Source: Haloarcula amylovorans (GTDB lineage: Archaea; Halobacteriota; Halobacteria; Halobacteriales; Haloarculaceae). From it: a DNA stretch of 64,000 bases. Location of the stretch: positions 372,001 through 436,000 of the forward strand of contig NZ_SRIF01000002.1 of assembly GCF_004681185.1 (NCBI RefSeq), in the 5' to 3' direction. Every line of letters starts with the position of its first letter. The first letter of the stretch is position 1. This document shows, piece after piece, positions 16,508 to 24,063 of this stretch. The translations under genes were made by a program, and so were the position numbers. The notes beneath the pieces were generated by a model that saw only the letters and a list, made by a program, of their open reading frames with translations, was not told the DNA's origin and made no database searches.

Positions 16508-18145
16508 ATGACAGAACACAGTGACCTCGACGTCCTGCTCATCGGCATCGACTCGGGCTGTCTTCCGGTCTTCGACCGACTCAACGACGAGGGACGTATC
16601 CCGAATCTGGCATCGATCTACGAAGACGGTGTCGCCGGGCCGCTGGAATCGCAGATTCCCCCGTGGACGCCGAGCGCGTGGCCCTCCCTGTATACCGGCG
16701 TTAACCCCGGCAAGCACGGTGCCTACAGCTTCGTCAGCTTCGACGGCTACGACTGGGAAGTGGTCAGCCGTGACCACGTCCGTGAACATAGCATCTGGGA
16801 ACTTCTAGACGATCGCGGCAAATCGAGCGTCGTCCTGAACGTGCCCGTCACCGCGCCACCCGCCGAGATCGACGGGGCCATCGTCCCCGGCTTCATCGGG
16901 CCGGAGGACCCGCCGTGTCACCCTGAGGGCGTCATCGACGACATCAAAGAGGCGCTCGGCGAGTACCGTGTCTACCCCGAGTACACGCGCGGCGAGACCA
17001 CGCTCTCGGACGCCGAGAAGCTCGACGAGTACCACGAACTCGTTCGACTACGTCGGAAGGCGTTTAGCTACCTCGTCGACGAGTACGAACCTGATTTCGG
17101 ATTCGTCCAGTTCCAGAAGACCGACACGGTGTTCCACGAGTTCCTCGGCGACGAGGACGCCGTCAACGAGGTATACGAGACGACCGACGAGGAAGTCGGG
17201 AAACTCCTCGACGACCACGACCCCGAGACGGTCATCATCGCTAGCGACCACGGGATGGGCCCCTACGAGAAAGAGGAGTTCCGCGTCAACGAGTACCTCC
17301 GCGACGAGGGGTACGTCGAGACGGTCAAAGGCGGAAAGGGGATGCCCTCCTGGAACCCCATCCGACAGGGCCTGCGCGAGGGCGAAAACGAGTCCTCGTG
17401 GGAACCGAACATGATCGAGCGCATCGCCGCGACGGCCGCGAAGTTTGGGCTGACGGCCAATCGCGTCGGTGCCGGCTTGCGACACGTCGGGCTCGAAGAG
17501 ATCGCCAAGCAGTACGCACCCAACGGCGTCGTCCGCACCGCCAACGAGCAGGTGGACTTCCGGTCCTCCGTCGCGTACATGCGTGCCCGGACGGAACTGG
17601 GCGTCCGTCTCAACGTCGAGGGCCGCGAACCGGAAGGCGTCGTCCCCGAGGCCGACTACGAGTCAGTGCGCCAGGAGATAATCGAGTCGCTCCGGGACGC
17701 TACTGCACCGGACGGCGGCCCCGTCTTCGAAACCGTCGCGCCTCGCGAAGACTACTTCGAGGGACCGTACGACGAGGGTGCTGTCGACATCGTGACGGTG
17801 CCCCGTGACTTCGACCACTTCCTCTCGGCGCAGCTGCTCGGCGACCACTTCGGCGAACCGGCCGAACCGTGGAACCACAAACTCGAAGGAATCGTCGCCG
17901 CCAAGGGCGAGGGAATCGACGAGTCGGTGTCGCTCGCCGACGCCCACCTCTTCGACATCGCGCCGACCGTTCTCGGCGCGCTGGGTGTCCCCTACAGTGA
18001 CCGGATGGACGGGACGCCCCTACCCATCGTCGACGACCCCGGTTCGACCACCTACGCCGCCTACGAAGAGCGGTCACCGGCCGCCGCCACGGCTGACGAC
18101 TCGACCGTCGAGGGTCGCCTCTCGGACCTGGGCTACCTCGACTGA
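16508..18145 (+). CDS. Alkaline-phosphatase-superfamily phosphodiesterase/nucleotide pyrophosphatase
   Basis: The 545-residue soluble protein carries the type I phosphodiesterase pattern. It has an N-terminal metal strand Leu-Ile-Gly-Ile-Asp-Ser-Gly, a nucleophile segment Pro-Pro-Trp-Thr-Pro-Ser-Ala-Trp-Pro-Ser-Leu-Tyr-Thr-Gly (Thr or Ser nucleophile), His-Gly-Ala, and a distal metal site Ala-Ser-Asp-His-Gly-Met-Gly. No signal peptide is seen. Relatives hydrolyse or transfer phosphate esters and act on nucleotide sugars or lipid-linked intermediates. In this setting a role in trimming or decorating glycan precursors is plausible. The neighbouring GT4 is divergent, so the gene is probably transcribed alone. 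Confidence 0.85.
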   Translation: MTEHSDLDVLLIGIDSGCLPVFDRLNDEGRIPNLASIYEDGVAGPLESQIPPWTPSAWPSLYTGVNPGKHGAYSFVSFDGYDWEVVSRDHVREHSIWELLDDRGKSSVVLNVPVTAPPAEIDGAIVPGFIGPEDPPCHPEGVIDDIKEALGEYRVYPEYTRGETTLSDAEKLDEYHELVRLRRKAFSYLVDEYEPDFGFVQFQKTDTVFHEFLGDEDAVNEVYETTDEEVGKLLDDHDPETVIIASDHGMGPYEKEEFRVNEYLRDEGYVETVKGGKGMPSWNPIRQGLREGENESSWEPNMIERIAATAAKFGLTANRVGAGLRHVGLEEIAKQYAPNGVVRTANEQVDFRSSVAYMRARTELGVRLNVEGREPEGVVPEADYESVRQEIIESLRDATAPDGGPVFETVAPREDYFEGPYDEGAVDIVTVPRDFDHFLSAQLLGDHFGEPAEPWNHKLEGIVAAKGEGIDESVSLADAHLFDIAPTVLGALGVPYSDRMDGTPLPIVDDPGSTTYAAYEERSPAAATADDSTVEGRLSDLGYLD

Positions 18146-18153
18146 CGCGGCAC

Positions 18154-18637
18154 TCAGACGGTTCTCGATGCCGTGAGAACGCTACGTGTTCTGCTGCTCT
18201 TTATTTGGCCCGTCTCGACGTAGTAGTGAAAGGCGACCTGTAACGCGACCAGCCCCAGTGCCGCGAACGCTGTTCTGGGGACCGCGTGACGAACGGTGGC
18301 CGAGATCGGTGGTACGACGTAGTAGAACGGACCGAAGACGAGGGCGATCGACCCGATACCCGGGAGGGTACGAACGAGCAGCGAGGACTCCACCGACGAT
18401 TAATCGAGGTCGAAAAGGAGCCGTCACCGCGAGGAACACGAACGCCAGGAGCAACACGGTAATGACGAGAAGTTCTCTCGACCGATCGAACAGGGAACGA
18501 GCCTCCCTGTCCTCGTACACCTCCTCGAAGGCGAGCGTTAGCCATCGTGTCGTGATAGATGTCAGGGGGACAGAGATCAGTCTCCTGATGGAACGGCTAC
18601 TCACAACCGTACTGTCGACACCCAGCAGTCCGACCAA
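18154..18637 (-). pseudogene. Frameshifted small membrane-protein gene
   Basis: Read on the minus strand, one frame from 18637 gives a sensible N-terminal half with a TM helix (Leu-Leu-Val-Ile-Thr-Val-Leu-Leu-Leu near 56-75). Past about 18395 it turns into an Arg-rich, unlikely sequence. A second minus frame picks up at 18393 and encodes two further TM helices (Gly-Ile-Gly-Ser-Ile-Ala-Leu-Val-Phe and Phe-Ala-Ala-Leu-Gly-Leu-Val-Ala-Leu) before a stop at 18154. The simplest reading is one three-helix membrane protein broken by a frameshift near 18393-18415. It follows a PadR regulator on the same strand, a common regulator/target pairing. A sequencing error or two separate short genes are alternatives. 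Confidence 0.5.
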
Positions 18638-18665
18638 TTGTCGGCGGTATCGATTGCCGGGGAGA

Positions 18666-18995
18666 TTACTCTGCGGTTTGCTTTATCGCGATGTCGTCGA
18701 GCTCGGCGACGAGGTCCTCGGGGAGACACGACAGTTCCCACTTGAGTCGGGACTTCAGCTCGCGCTTGCCACGATTTCGCAGTTTGTACTCGTTCGAGCG
18801 GTCGTCTTTCTTCCCCTTCTCGATGAGGCGAGCTTCGACCAGCGTGTCGAGGTTCGGATAGAGGCGACCGTGACGAATGTTCTGATCGTAGTGTTCCTGC
18901 AGCTCGTCTTTGATCTCCAGTCCGTGTGGCTTGTTCAGCTTCGCTATCACGTACAGGATATCCCTCTGAAATCCTGTCAGGTCGTGCATTGACAT
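18666..18995 (-). CDS. PadR-family transcriptional regulator
   Basis: This 109-residue winged-helix protein has the PadR layout: Leu-Thr-Gly-Phe-Gln-Arg-Asp-Ile-Leu, then Gly-Leu-Glu-Ile-Lys-Asp-Glu-Leu, a recognition helix ending Gly-Arg-Leu-Tyr-Pro-Asn-Leu-Asp-Thr-Leu, and a basic wing (Asp-Arg-Ser-Asn-Glu-Tyr-Lys-Leu). The Tyr-Pro-Asn-Leu element is the PadR hallmark. PadR proteins are usually repressors of an adjacent membrane or efflux gene, and the broken membrane gene at 18154-18637 fits that place. CTATATA at 19022-19028, 30 bases before the start, is a good TATA box. An ATG six bases downstream (Met-His-Asp) is an alternative start. Confidence 0.88.
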   Translation of the reverse strand: MSMHDLTGFQRDILYVIAKLNKPHGLEIKDELQEHYDQNIRHGRLYPNLDTLVEARLIEKGKKDDRSNEYKLRNRGKRELKSRLKWELSCLPEDLVAELDDIAIKQTAE

Positions 18996-19021
18996 CTCGT
19001 CTGTTTCGTCGTTCCCGACGG

Positions 19022-19028
19022 CTATATA
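19022..19028 (-). promoter_or_regulatory. TATA box of the PadR gene
   Basis: CTATATA on the plus strand (TATATAG on the coding strand) is centred 30 bases before the PadR start codon, which suits a leaderless transcript. Confidence 0.5.
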
Positions 19029-19242
19029 CCCCGTTTACCGTTCGATTTTTTTGATATTGATTAAGAACGGATAGCGTTGTCAAGGCGTTGGTGGGATAGA
19101 ATGTAACGATTAGCGATTCGTCCGATTTGTCCGACAGATACCGAGTGAACGCCCGTTGCTCACGAACTGTTGAACAGGGGCCAGCAATTGTTCTGTTGCG
19201 GGCTTAAGCGGATGGTAAGGCGGCAACAGTGCCGATCTTCGG

Positions 19243-20829
19243 CTATTCCGGGATGGAAACGTCGGCCGTGCCCACGTCCGCACTCTCTATCTCGCCATCC
19301 TTTCGGACGAGCGTGAAGTGGATGGTCGTCCCCTCGCCAGGCGTGCTGTTGAGCCAGATCCGTCCCCCGTGGCTCTGGACGATTTTCCGACAGAGTGCCA
19401 GCCCGATGCCCGTCGAGTCGTCCCTGCCGGTCGTATAGAAGAGGTCGAACGCCTGGTCCTGCTTGTTCGGGTCGATCCCCATGCCGTTGTCCGTGACGGT
19501 TATCTCACACTGGTCCGGTTCGAGGGAGACACCGATCTCGATACGCGGGGGGTCGTCGCCGGCGTATTTGATGGCGTTGCTGATGAGGTTCTGAAACAGT
19601 TGTTCGAGTCGGTGTTCGTTGCCCTGGACGACGGGCAACTCCGCGACGGTCAACTCGGCGTCCGCCTCTTCGAGTCTGACCTCGAGGTCGGTCCGCACGT
19701 CGTCGAGCACGTCGTTCAAATCCACGAGCGTCAGCTCGTCGTTGTCGCGGCCGACCCGGGAGTACTTGAGCAGGTCGTTGATGAACCGACGCATCCGCTG
19801 GGCTCCCTCGACGGCGTAGCCGATGAAATCCTGCGCGTCCTCGTCGAGTTCGTCGCCGTACCGCCGTTCGAGCAGCCCGAGGTAGTTAGACACCATCCGG
19901 AGCGGCTCGCGCAGGTCGTGTGAGGCGACGTACGCGAACTGTTCGAGTTCGGCGTTCGAACGCTTGAGTTCGGTGACGGCAGTGTCCAGTTCGGACTGCC
20001 GACGCTCCAGTTCGTCCTGGTGTTGTTTGAGCTTGGTGACGTCCTTGAATATCAACACCAGTGCCGACTCGTCGGAGATGTCCAGGGGTTTCCCGTTGAC
20101 GAGGAGCCAGTGTCTAGGTTTGTCGGCGTGGTCCGGATCGGGGTCGTAACCCACCACCGACGGGCCGGTCGAGAGTATCTGCTGGAAGTGAAACTCCATC
20201 GAGGAGACCGGTTGGCCCGATTCGTCGTAGATGCGGCCCGACAACTGATCGGTGACGCGGGCGCACCCTGTCTCGGAACTGAACTGTAAGATCTCCTCAG
20301 CGTGTCGGTTGACGCGTGTGATTCGCCCGTCGACGACGATGGCAATCCCCACTGGACTCGTCTCGACGACCTGCTGTGAGAGGTTCGACCAGCGGTCGAT
20401 CGACGTCCACTCGTCGACCGCCCGCAGCCCGTCGTCCCACCGCTCTTCGGTCGCGTCTTCGAGTGCACCGCTGTCCGCGAGCGCGGCCCGAACCGTCTCC
20501 TGCCGAAGCGCCACCGGGTCTGCGTCCGTGAGTCGCTCGTCGTACCTGCCGCCCTCGGGGTCCAGCTCGGCGTCCCCGTGTTGGAACAGAAGCACTGGCA
20601 GGTCACTTCGACTCTCCTCGACCGTGGCGAGAAACGAGGCGACGTCGAGTTCCGGGAGTCGCGTATCGACGACCAGACAGTCGACGACATCCGTTCCGAG
20701 TCGGTCAAGTGCGGCGTCGGTCGACTCGGTGACGGTGCCGACGACCGCGATGTCGTCGATCGTCGGGAGAAACGAGCCCAACGCTTCGACCGCCGGCCCG
20801 AGATAGAGAACTCCCACCTGTCCAGTCAT
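19243..20829 (-). CDS. PAS-domain sensor histidine kinase with receiver-like N-terminus
   Basis: The 528-residue protein has no TM helix. Residues 1-115 resemble a receiver (Val-Val-Asp55-Thr-Arg-Leu-Pro-Glu), but the usual acidic pocket and lysine are not clear, so it may be a degenerate REC. Residues 147-270 form a PAS domain (Pro-Val-Gly-Ile-Ala-Ile-Val-Val-Asp-Gly, Val-Asn-Arg-His-Ala-Glu-Glu-Ile). A coiled segment follows (268-295), then HisKA with His304 in Ala-Ser-His-Asp-Leu-Arg-Glu-Pro, and an HATPase domain with Asn-Leu-Ile-Ser-Asn-Ala, Asp-Asn-Gly-Met-Gly-Ile and Gly-Ile-Gly-Leu-Ala. It probably senses a cytoplasmic redox or light-linked signal through PAS. No partner regulator is adjacent. 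Confidence 0.9.
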   Translation of the reverse strand: MTGQVGVLYLGPAVEALGSFLPTIDDIAVVGTVTESTDAALDRLGTDVVDCLVVDTRLPELDVASFLATVEESRSDLPVLLFQHGDAELDPEGGRYDERLTDADPVALRQETVRAALADSGALEDATEERWDDGLRAVDEWTSIDRWSNLSQQVVETSPVGIAIVVDGRITRVNRHAEEILQFSSETGCARVTDQLSGRIYDESGQPVSSMEFHFQQILSTGPSVVGYDPDPDHADKPRHWLLVNGKPLDISDESALVLIFKDVTKLKQHQDELERRQSELDTAVTELKRSNAELEQFAYVASHDLREPLRMVSNYLGLLERRYGDELDEDAQDFIGYAVEGAQRMRRFINDLLKYSRVGRDNDELTLVDLNDVLDDVRTDLEVRLEEADAELTVAELPVVQGNEHRLEQLFQNLISNAIKYAGDDPPRIEIGVSLEPDQCEITVTDNGMGIDPNKQDQAFDLFYTTGRDDSTGIGLALCRKIVQSHGGRIWLNSTPGEGTTIHFTLVRKDGEIESADVGTADVSIPE

Positions 20830-21069
20830 CGTTTACCGAACGGGACCTGTCAGGTCCGAAATCTCCGGGATGTTCGCCGCGTTCGACCCTGCGCTTTGTC
20901 CGGAATCAGCCATGGCTGGTAAAGGAAACGAAGGCGCGAGTAAAATGGTTTTGTACGGTTAGACGACCAGTCTCACTCTACTTACCTCGGGGTAAACGGG
21001 GGTACCAACCAGTCGGTTCGCTGAGCTATATGTGGCGTTGTGGCCTTCGAACGAACAGAGGGAGCAAAG

Positions 21070-21120
21070 ATGACTGAAACCCCATCCACCGCCGAGATTT
21101 CCGAGGTGAATCGTCGATGA
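21070..21120 (+). CDS. 16-residue leader-like ORF
   Basis: ATG at 21070 follows a GGGAG at 21059-21063 and encodes 16 residues (begins Met-Thr-Glu-Thr-Pro-Ser). Its TGA overlaps the ATG of the next small ORF (ATGA at 21117-21120). It has no recognisable domain. The double overlap through three ORFs is the main reason to list it. It could be a translated leader or a chance ORF. Confidence 0.3.
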   Translation: MTETPSTAEISEVNRR

Positions 21121-21287
21121 AACTACCGATCGATCAGCGCGTCGCCGTCGCCCGCGAACTACTCTGTGGCTGGTCAGAGAACGAATACGATGGACTGTCC
21201 GCCGAGTGCAAGGTAAATCTCCAGGAGGCAATCGATTTCCTGCAATACTACGAGCAGGCACGTGACGAAGATGAGGTAAAAAAATGA
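21117..21287 (+). CDS. 56-residue small protein
   Basis: The ORF runs from the ATG at 21117 to the TGA at 21285-21287. It encodes an acidic, probably helical protein with a Leu-Leu-Cys-Gly-Trp-Ser-Glu-Asn segment, then Asn-Leu-Gln-Glu-Ala-Ile-Asp-Phe-Leu-Gln-Tyr-Tyr and a charged tail. I do not recognise the family. The start overlaps the previous 16-residue ORF and the stop overlaps the next gene (ATGA at 21284-21287), which strongly suggests translational coupling and so a real gene. No signal or TM segment is present. Confidence 0.55.
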   Translation: MKLPIDQRVAVARELLCGWSENEYDGLSAECKVNLQEAIDFLQYYEQARDEDEVKK

Positions 21288-21502
21288 GCCACGGCCAATC
21301 TTTCGACGAGGAAAACGTCGATGCGGACGATTGGCCGGACTTCGAACTGGCCCCCACGTACAACCCAAAGTTCCTCCCCGCGTCGGTCACCGTCGAAACC
21401 GACGAAGTGGTGCTCTACGACCCCGAGGACTGTGACGGCGGCAGCGATCGATGGATCTCCGCCGACCGCGATTCGCACGTCTCTCTCTCGGACTCCCAAT
21501 AG
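21284..21502 (+). CDS. 72-residue acidic protein, DUF7331-like
   Basis: This small acidic protein ends with a Glu-Val-Val-Leu-Tyr-Asp-Pro-Glu-Asp...Arg-Trp-Ile-Ser-Ala-Asp segment. It resembles the Val-Val-Leu-Tyr-Asp...Trp-Ile-x-Ser/Ala-Asp pattern I associate with short haloarchaeal DUF7331 proteins; that match is from memory and tentative. Its ATG overlaps the previous stop as ATGA. It closes a three-ORF micro-operon with a possible TATA box (CTATATG) near 21026-21032. Function unknown. Confidence 0.6.
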   Translation: MSHGQSFDEENVDADDWPDFELAPTYNPKFLPASVTVETDEVVLYDPEDCDGGSDRWISADRDSHVSLSDSQ

Positions 21503-22101
21503 CCGGATTCTCACCGCTGTAACGCCCCGCGACGCCTCGTACGGGCTGTCTCGTTGCGCCGTTCGACGGCCGTCCGCCTGCACCGCTCCTCAGTTCCCAC
21601 GAGTGTCGACGCCGACCAGCGCCGTACCGCCCGAATACGGGCTTTAACAACCCGATAATAATGTGTGTACGGCTCGCTTCTTCGGATGGAGTGGGCTCGG
21701 CTCATGGAGCCTATATTCGTGGCGTGACTGCCACAGCGGACCGGTCGCGGCCTCGACGCCGCGTCGGTTCGTTCCGAAATCCAACCCCACCCCACCACCC
21801 CCAACCCCACCCCCACCTTACTGTGACAGCAGTCCCTAACTGACTGCCACGAATCGCGGCTCACTCCGACTGGCTGTCTTCCTGTAGCTCACACTCTCTC
21901 ATTTGTCAGAGTGAGCCCCGCCCGACGACCACTATCGTTCAGGCATCCGACCCTTCGAGGCGTTCGATCATTTCGGTGCATATCGTGGACTCCGAAGTCC
22001 TCTTTTCGCGTGATTTCGCCCTTCTAACTGTCCGCATATCGCCCAACTATATCGAAACAACCGATACAAATATGTCGCTGCCGGGTTCCAAATAGCCGCT
22101 A
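21503..22101. other. 599-base intergenic region with C-rich tract
   Basis: No plausible gene fills this gap. A GATAATAAT lies at about 21655-21663 without a convincing gene after it. A nearly pure A/C tract occupies 21781-21817. The 60 bases before the KaiC-like gene are AT-richer (ACTATATCG near 22045, ACAAATATG near 22066) and probably hold its promoter. Confidence 0.5.
21781..21817 (-). repeat. G-run tract, quadruplex-forming potential
   Basis: The minus strand has five runs of four or five G separated by one to four bases in 37 bases. The plus strand has the matching C runs. The pattern meets the usual G-quadruplex/i-motif rule. It lies in a non-coding gap about 285 bases before the KaiC-like gene. 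Confidence 0.6.
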
Positions 22102-23571
22102 ATGAGCAGCCAAACGCCGGAGCGGATTTCGACGGGAATCTCGGGACTCGACGAGGTGCTCCACGGCGGTTTAATAGCGAACCGTAGCTATCTGGTCCGC
22201 GGTGAACCGGGGACGGGGAAGACGATTCTCGGGACTCACTTTCTCAAAGCGGGAGCCGACCAGGGCGAGACGGTGCTGTACGTCAACTTAGAGGAGACGA
22301 CCGAGGACATAAAGACGAACGCCGCGACGCTCGGCATCGACCTCGACGACGTGGAGTTCCTCGATCTGAGTCCGGACTCGGAGATGTTCGCTCGCAACCA
22401 ATCCTACGACATCTTCGCGCCCAGCGAGGTCGAGCAGTCCTCGCTGACTGACGCCGTGACCGAACGCGTCGAGGACGTAGAACCAGACAGGGTGTTCATC
22501 GACCCCATCACGCGACTCCGATACCTCACGCCCGACGACCATCAGTTCCGCCAGCAGGTCATCTCCTTCATGCAGTATCTCCGCGAGGCCGGTGCGACCG
22601 TCGTCTTCACCTCCCAGAACACGAAGTCGATCCCCGACGACGACCTCCAGTTCATGAGCGACGGGACGATAAAGATCGAACTCGGCGAGTTCGGACGCAC
22701 TGTCGTCGTCCCCAAGTTCCGCGGGTCCCAGATCCGGGGTGGAACACACGCGATGCGGATCCGCGACGATGACGTTTCGGTGTTTCCGGAACTCCAACCG
22801 AGCAGTTACGACCGGGAGTTCGTCGCCGAGTCCATCCCCTCCGGCGTTCCGGAGATGGACGAGCTGCTCCACGGCGGCATCGAACGCGGCACTATCACCG
22901 TCATCAGCGGCCCGACTGGCGTCGGCAAGACCACGACGGGAACCCAGTTCATGAAGGAAGCCGCCGGCCGGGGCGAACGCTCGGTCGTCTACATGTTCGA
23001 GGAGACGAAGGGGACGTTTCTCCAGCGGAGCGAGTCTATCAACATGCCGGTCCGTGAGATGCTCGAACAGGACTCGCTGAACGTCCACGAGATCGAGGCG
23101 CTCAACTTCTCGCCCGAGGAGTTCGCCCACCTGGTCCGCGAGGACGTCGAAGAGCACGACACCCGCATCGTGATGATCGACGGGATCGACGGATACAGAC
23201 TCTCTCTGCGGGGCGAGGAGACTAACCTCGTTCGTAAACTCCACACGCTCTGTCGTTACCTCAAGAACATGGGTGTCACCGTCATCCTCGTCGAGGAGAC
23301 GGAAGCAGTGACCGGCCGGTTCACCGCCACCGAAGCGGGTATCAGCTATCTCGCGGACAACATCATCTTCCTCCAGCACCTCGAACTTGAGGGGCGGATG
23401 CGAAAGGCCATCGGCGTCCTGAAAAAGCGGACCAGCGACTTCGAGCGCACCCTCCGAGAGTTCCGTATCACCGAGAACGGCATCGAGGTCGGCGAATCAC
23501 TCACCGACCTCCGGGGTATCCTCAGCGACACACCGACGACCCGTGTGCCAGCCGAGGAGCGAGAGGACTGA
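22102..23571 (+). CDS. KaiC-like protein with two RecA-type ATPase domains
   Basis: The 489-residue protein holds two KaiC domains. The first (about 5-235) has Walker A Gly-Glu-Pro-Gly-Thr-Gly-Lys-Thr at 34-41, the Glu-Glu pair in Asn-Leu-Glu-Glu-Thr near 62-66 and Walker B Val-Phe-Ile-Asp near 131-134. The second (about 242-470) has Gly-Pro-Thr-Gly-Val-Gly-Lys-Thr at 270-277 and Phe-Glu-Glu-Thr. Each begins with the Gly-Ile/Val-x-x-Leu/Met-Asp-Glu-Leu/Val-Leu-His-Gly-Gly signature. Archaeal KaiC homologues take part in signalling and may autophosphorylate; a clock role is not implied without KaiA and KaiB. Haloarchaeal homologues are often followed by receiver and kinase genes, and here those are wrecked. 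Confidence 0.92.
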   Translation: MSSQTPERISTGISGLDEVLHGGLIANRSYLVRGEPGTGKTILGTHFLKAGADQGETVLYVNLEETTEDIKTNAATLGIDLDDVEFLDLSPDSEMFARNQSYDIFAPSEVEQSSLTDAVTERVEDVEPDRVFIDPITRLRYLTPDDHQFRQQVISFMQYLREAGATVVFTSQNTKSIPDDDLQFMSDGTIKIELGEFGRTVVVPKFRGSQIRGGTHAMRIRDDDVSVFPELQPSSYDREFVAESIPSGVPEMDELLHGGIERGTITVISGPTGVGKTTTGTQFMKEAAGRGERSVVYMFEETKGTFLQRSESINMPVREMLEQDSLNVHEIEALNFSPEEFAHLVREDVEEHDTRIVMIDGIDGYRLSLRGEETNLVRKLHTLCRYLKNMGVTVILVEETEAVTGRFTATEAGISYLADNIIFLQHLELEGRMRKAIGVLKKRTSDFERTLREFRITENGIEVGESLTDLRGILSDTPTTRVPAEERED

Positions 23572-23815
23572 TGGGTGTTGCGTTGGTCTTGGCCCTCCGA
23601 AGAAGCGACGAAACCTCGACATCGACGGGTTCACTCGCGACATCTGGGAGCGCTCGGAGCGTCTTCATGACGCGGGAATTCCGGTGTTGGTCCTGACGAT
23701 GTCGGCCCCTTCGGACATCCGTGAAGAAGCCATGCAACACGGCGCACAGCGTATCCTCGAAAAACCGATCGAGAAGGCGACGCTCCGGGCGACGGTCCAG
23801 ACCCTCGCGAACTAG
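23571..23815 (+). pseudogene. Decayed receiver-like gene after KaiC
   Basis: ATG at 23571 overlaps the KaiC stop by one base and encodes Met-Gly-Val-Ala-Leu-Val-Leu-Ala-Leu. After about 23597 the sense passes to another frame, with Pro-Lys-Lys-Arg-Arg-Asn-Leu-Asp running directly into Ile-Asp-Gly-Phe-Thr-Arg-Asp-Ile-Trp. The second part has the end of a receiver fold: Pro-Val-Leu-Val-Leu-Thr-Met near 23683-23703, then Leu-Glu-Lys-Pro, the switch lysine. In relatives the start and the Ile-Asp-Gly-Phe region are, as I recall, separated by tens of residues, so an internal deletion plus a frameshift is the best reading. It was probably a response regulator working with KaiC. Loss of function is inferred. 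Confidence 0.6.
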
Positions 23816-23898
23816 GCCCGCGGCAGTCGAACGCGGAAGACGCTCCCCGTCGAGTCGTTATCGACGATGTCGACCGAGCCGCCGTAGCGGTCGACCTT
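23812..23898 (-). pseudogene. C-terminal fragment of a histidine kinase
   Basis: On the minus strand these bases encode Val-Asp-Arg-Tyr-Gly-Gly-Ser-Val-Asp-Ile then Gly-Ser-Val-Phe-Arg-Val-Arg-Leu-Pro and a stop. This is the last strand-turn-strand of an HATPase domain, very like the end of the intact kinase at 4473-5582. Upstream on that strand the frame has no kinase sequence, so only about 28 codons survive. The stop overlaps that of the convergent receiver pseudogene. The fragment is a clear footprint of a deletion. Confidence 0.7.
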
Positions 23899-24063
23899 TG
23901 GGGGAGGTGGATCTGTGACTTCGGTCGGCCATACAGGGGAAGGGCCCGAAGCGACAAACGTCCGGTGTCGTGGGTCGGTATACAACGGACGAGAAAATCA
24001 TCGTGCGCTCGGTCGAGCAGGTATTTCGTCGCCGCTCGCGTTTCCGTCGTCTCTGCGCCGGAC

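Noticed and set aside
21661-21843. 60-residue ORF after a GATAATAAT, reading through the C-rich tract
   Set aside because: Its second half is only the Pro/His translation of the A/C tract, and the TATA-like sequence overlaps the start codon, which is not a workable promoter position.
22102-23571. Circadian clock operon
   Set aside because: Only a KaiC-like ATPase is present, with no KaiA or KaiB. Archaeal KaiC homologues are common without a clock.
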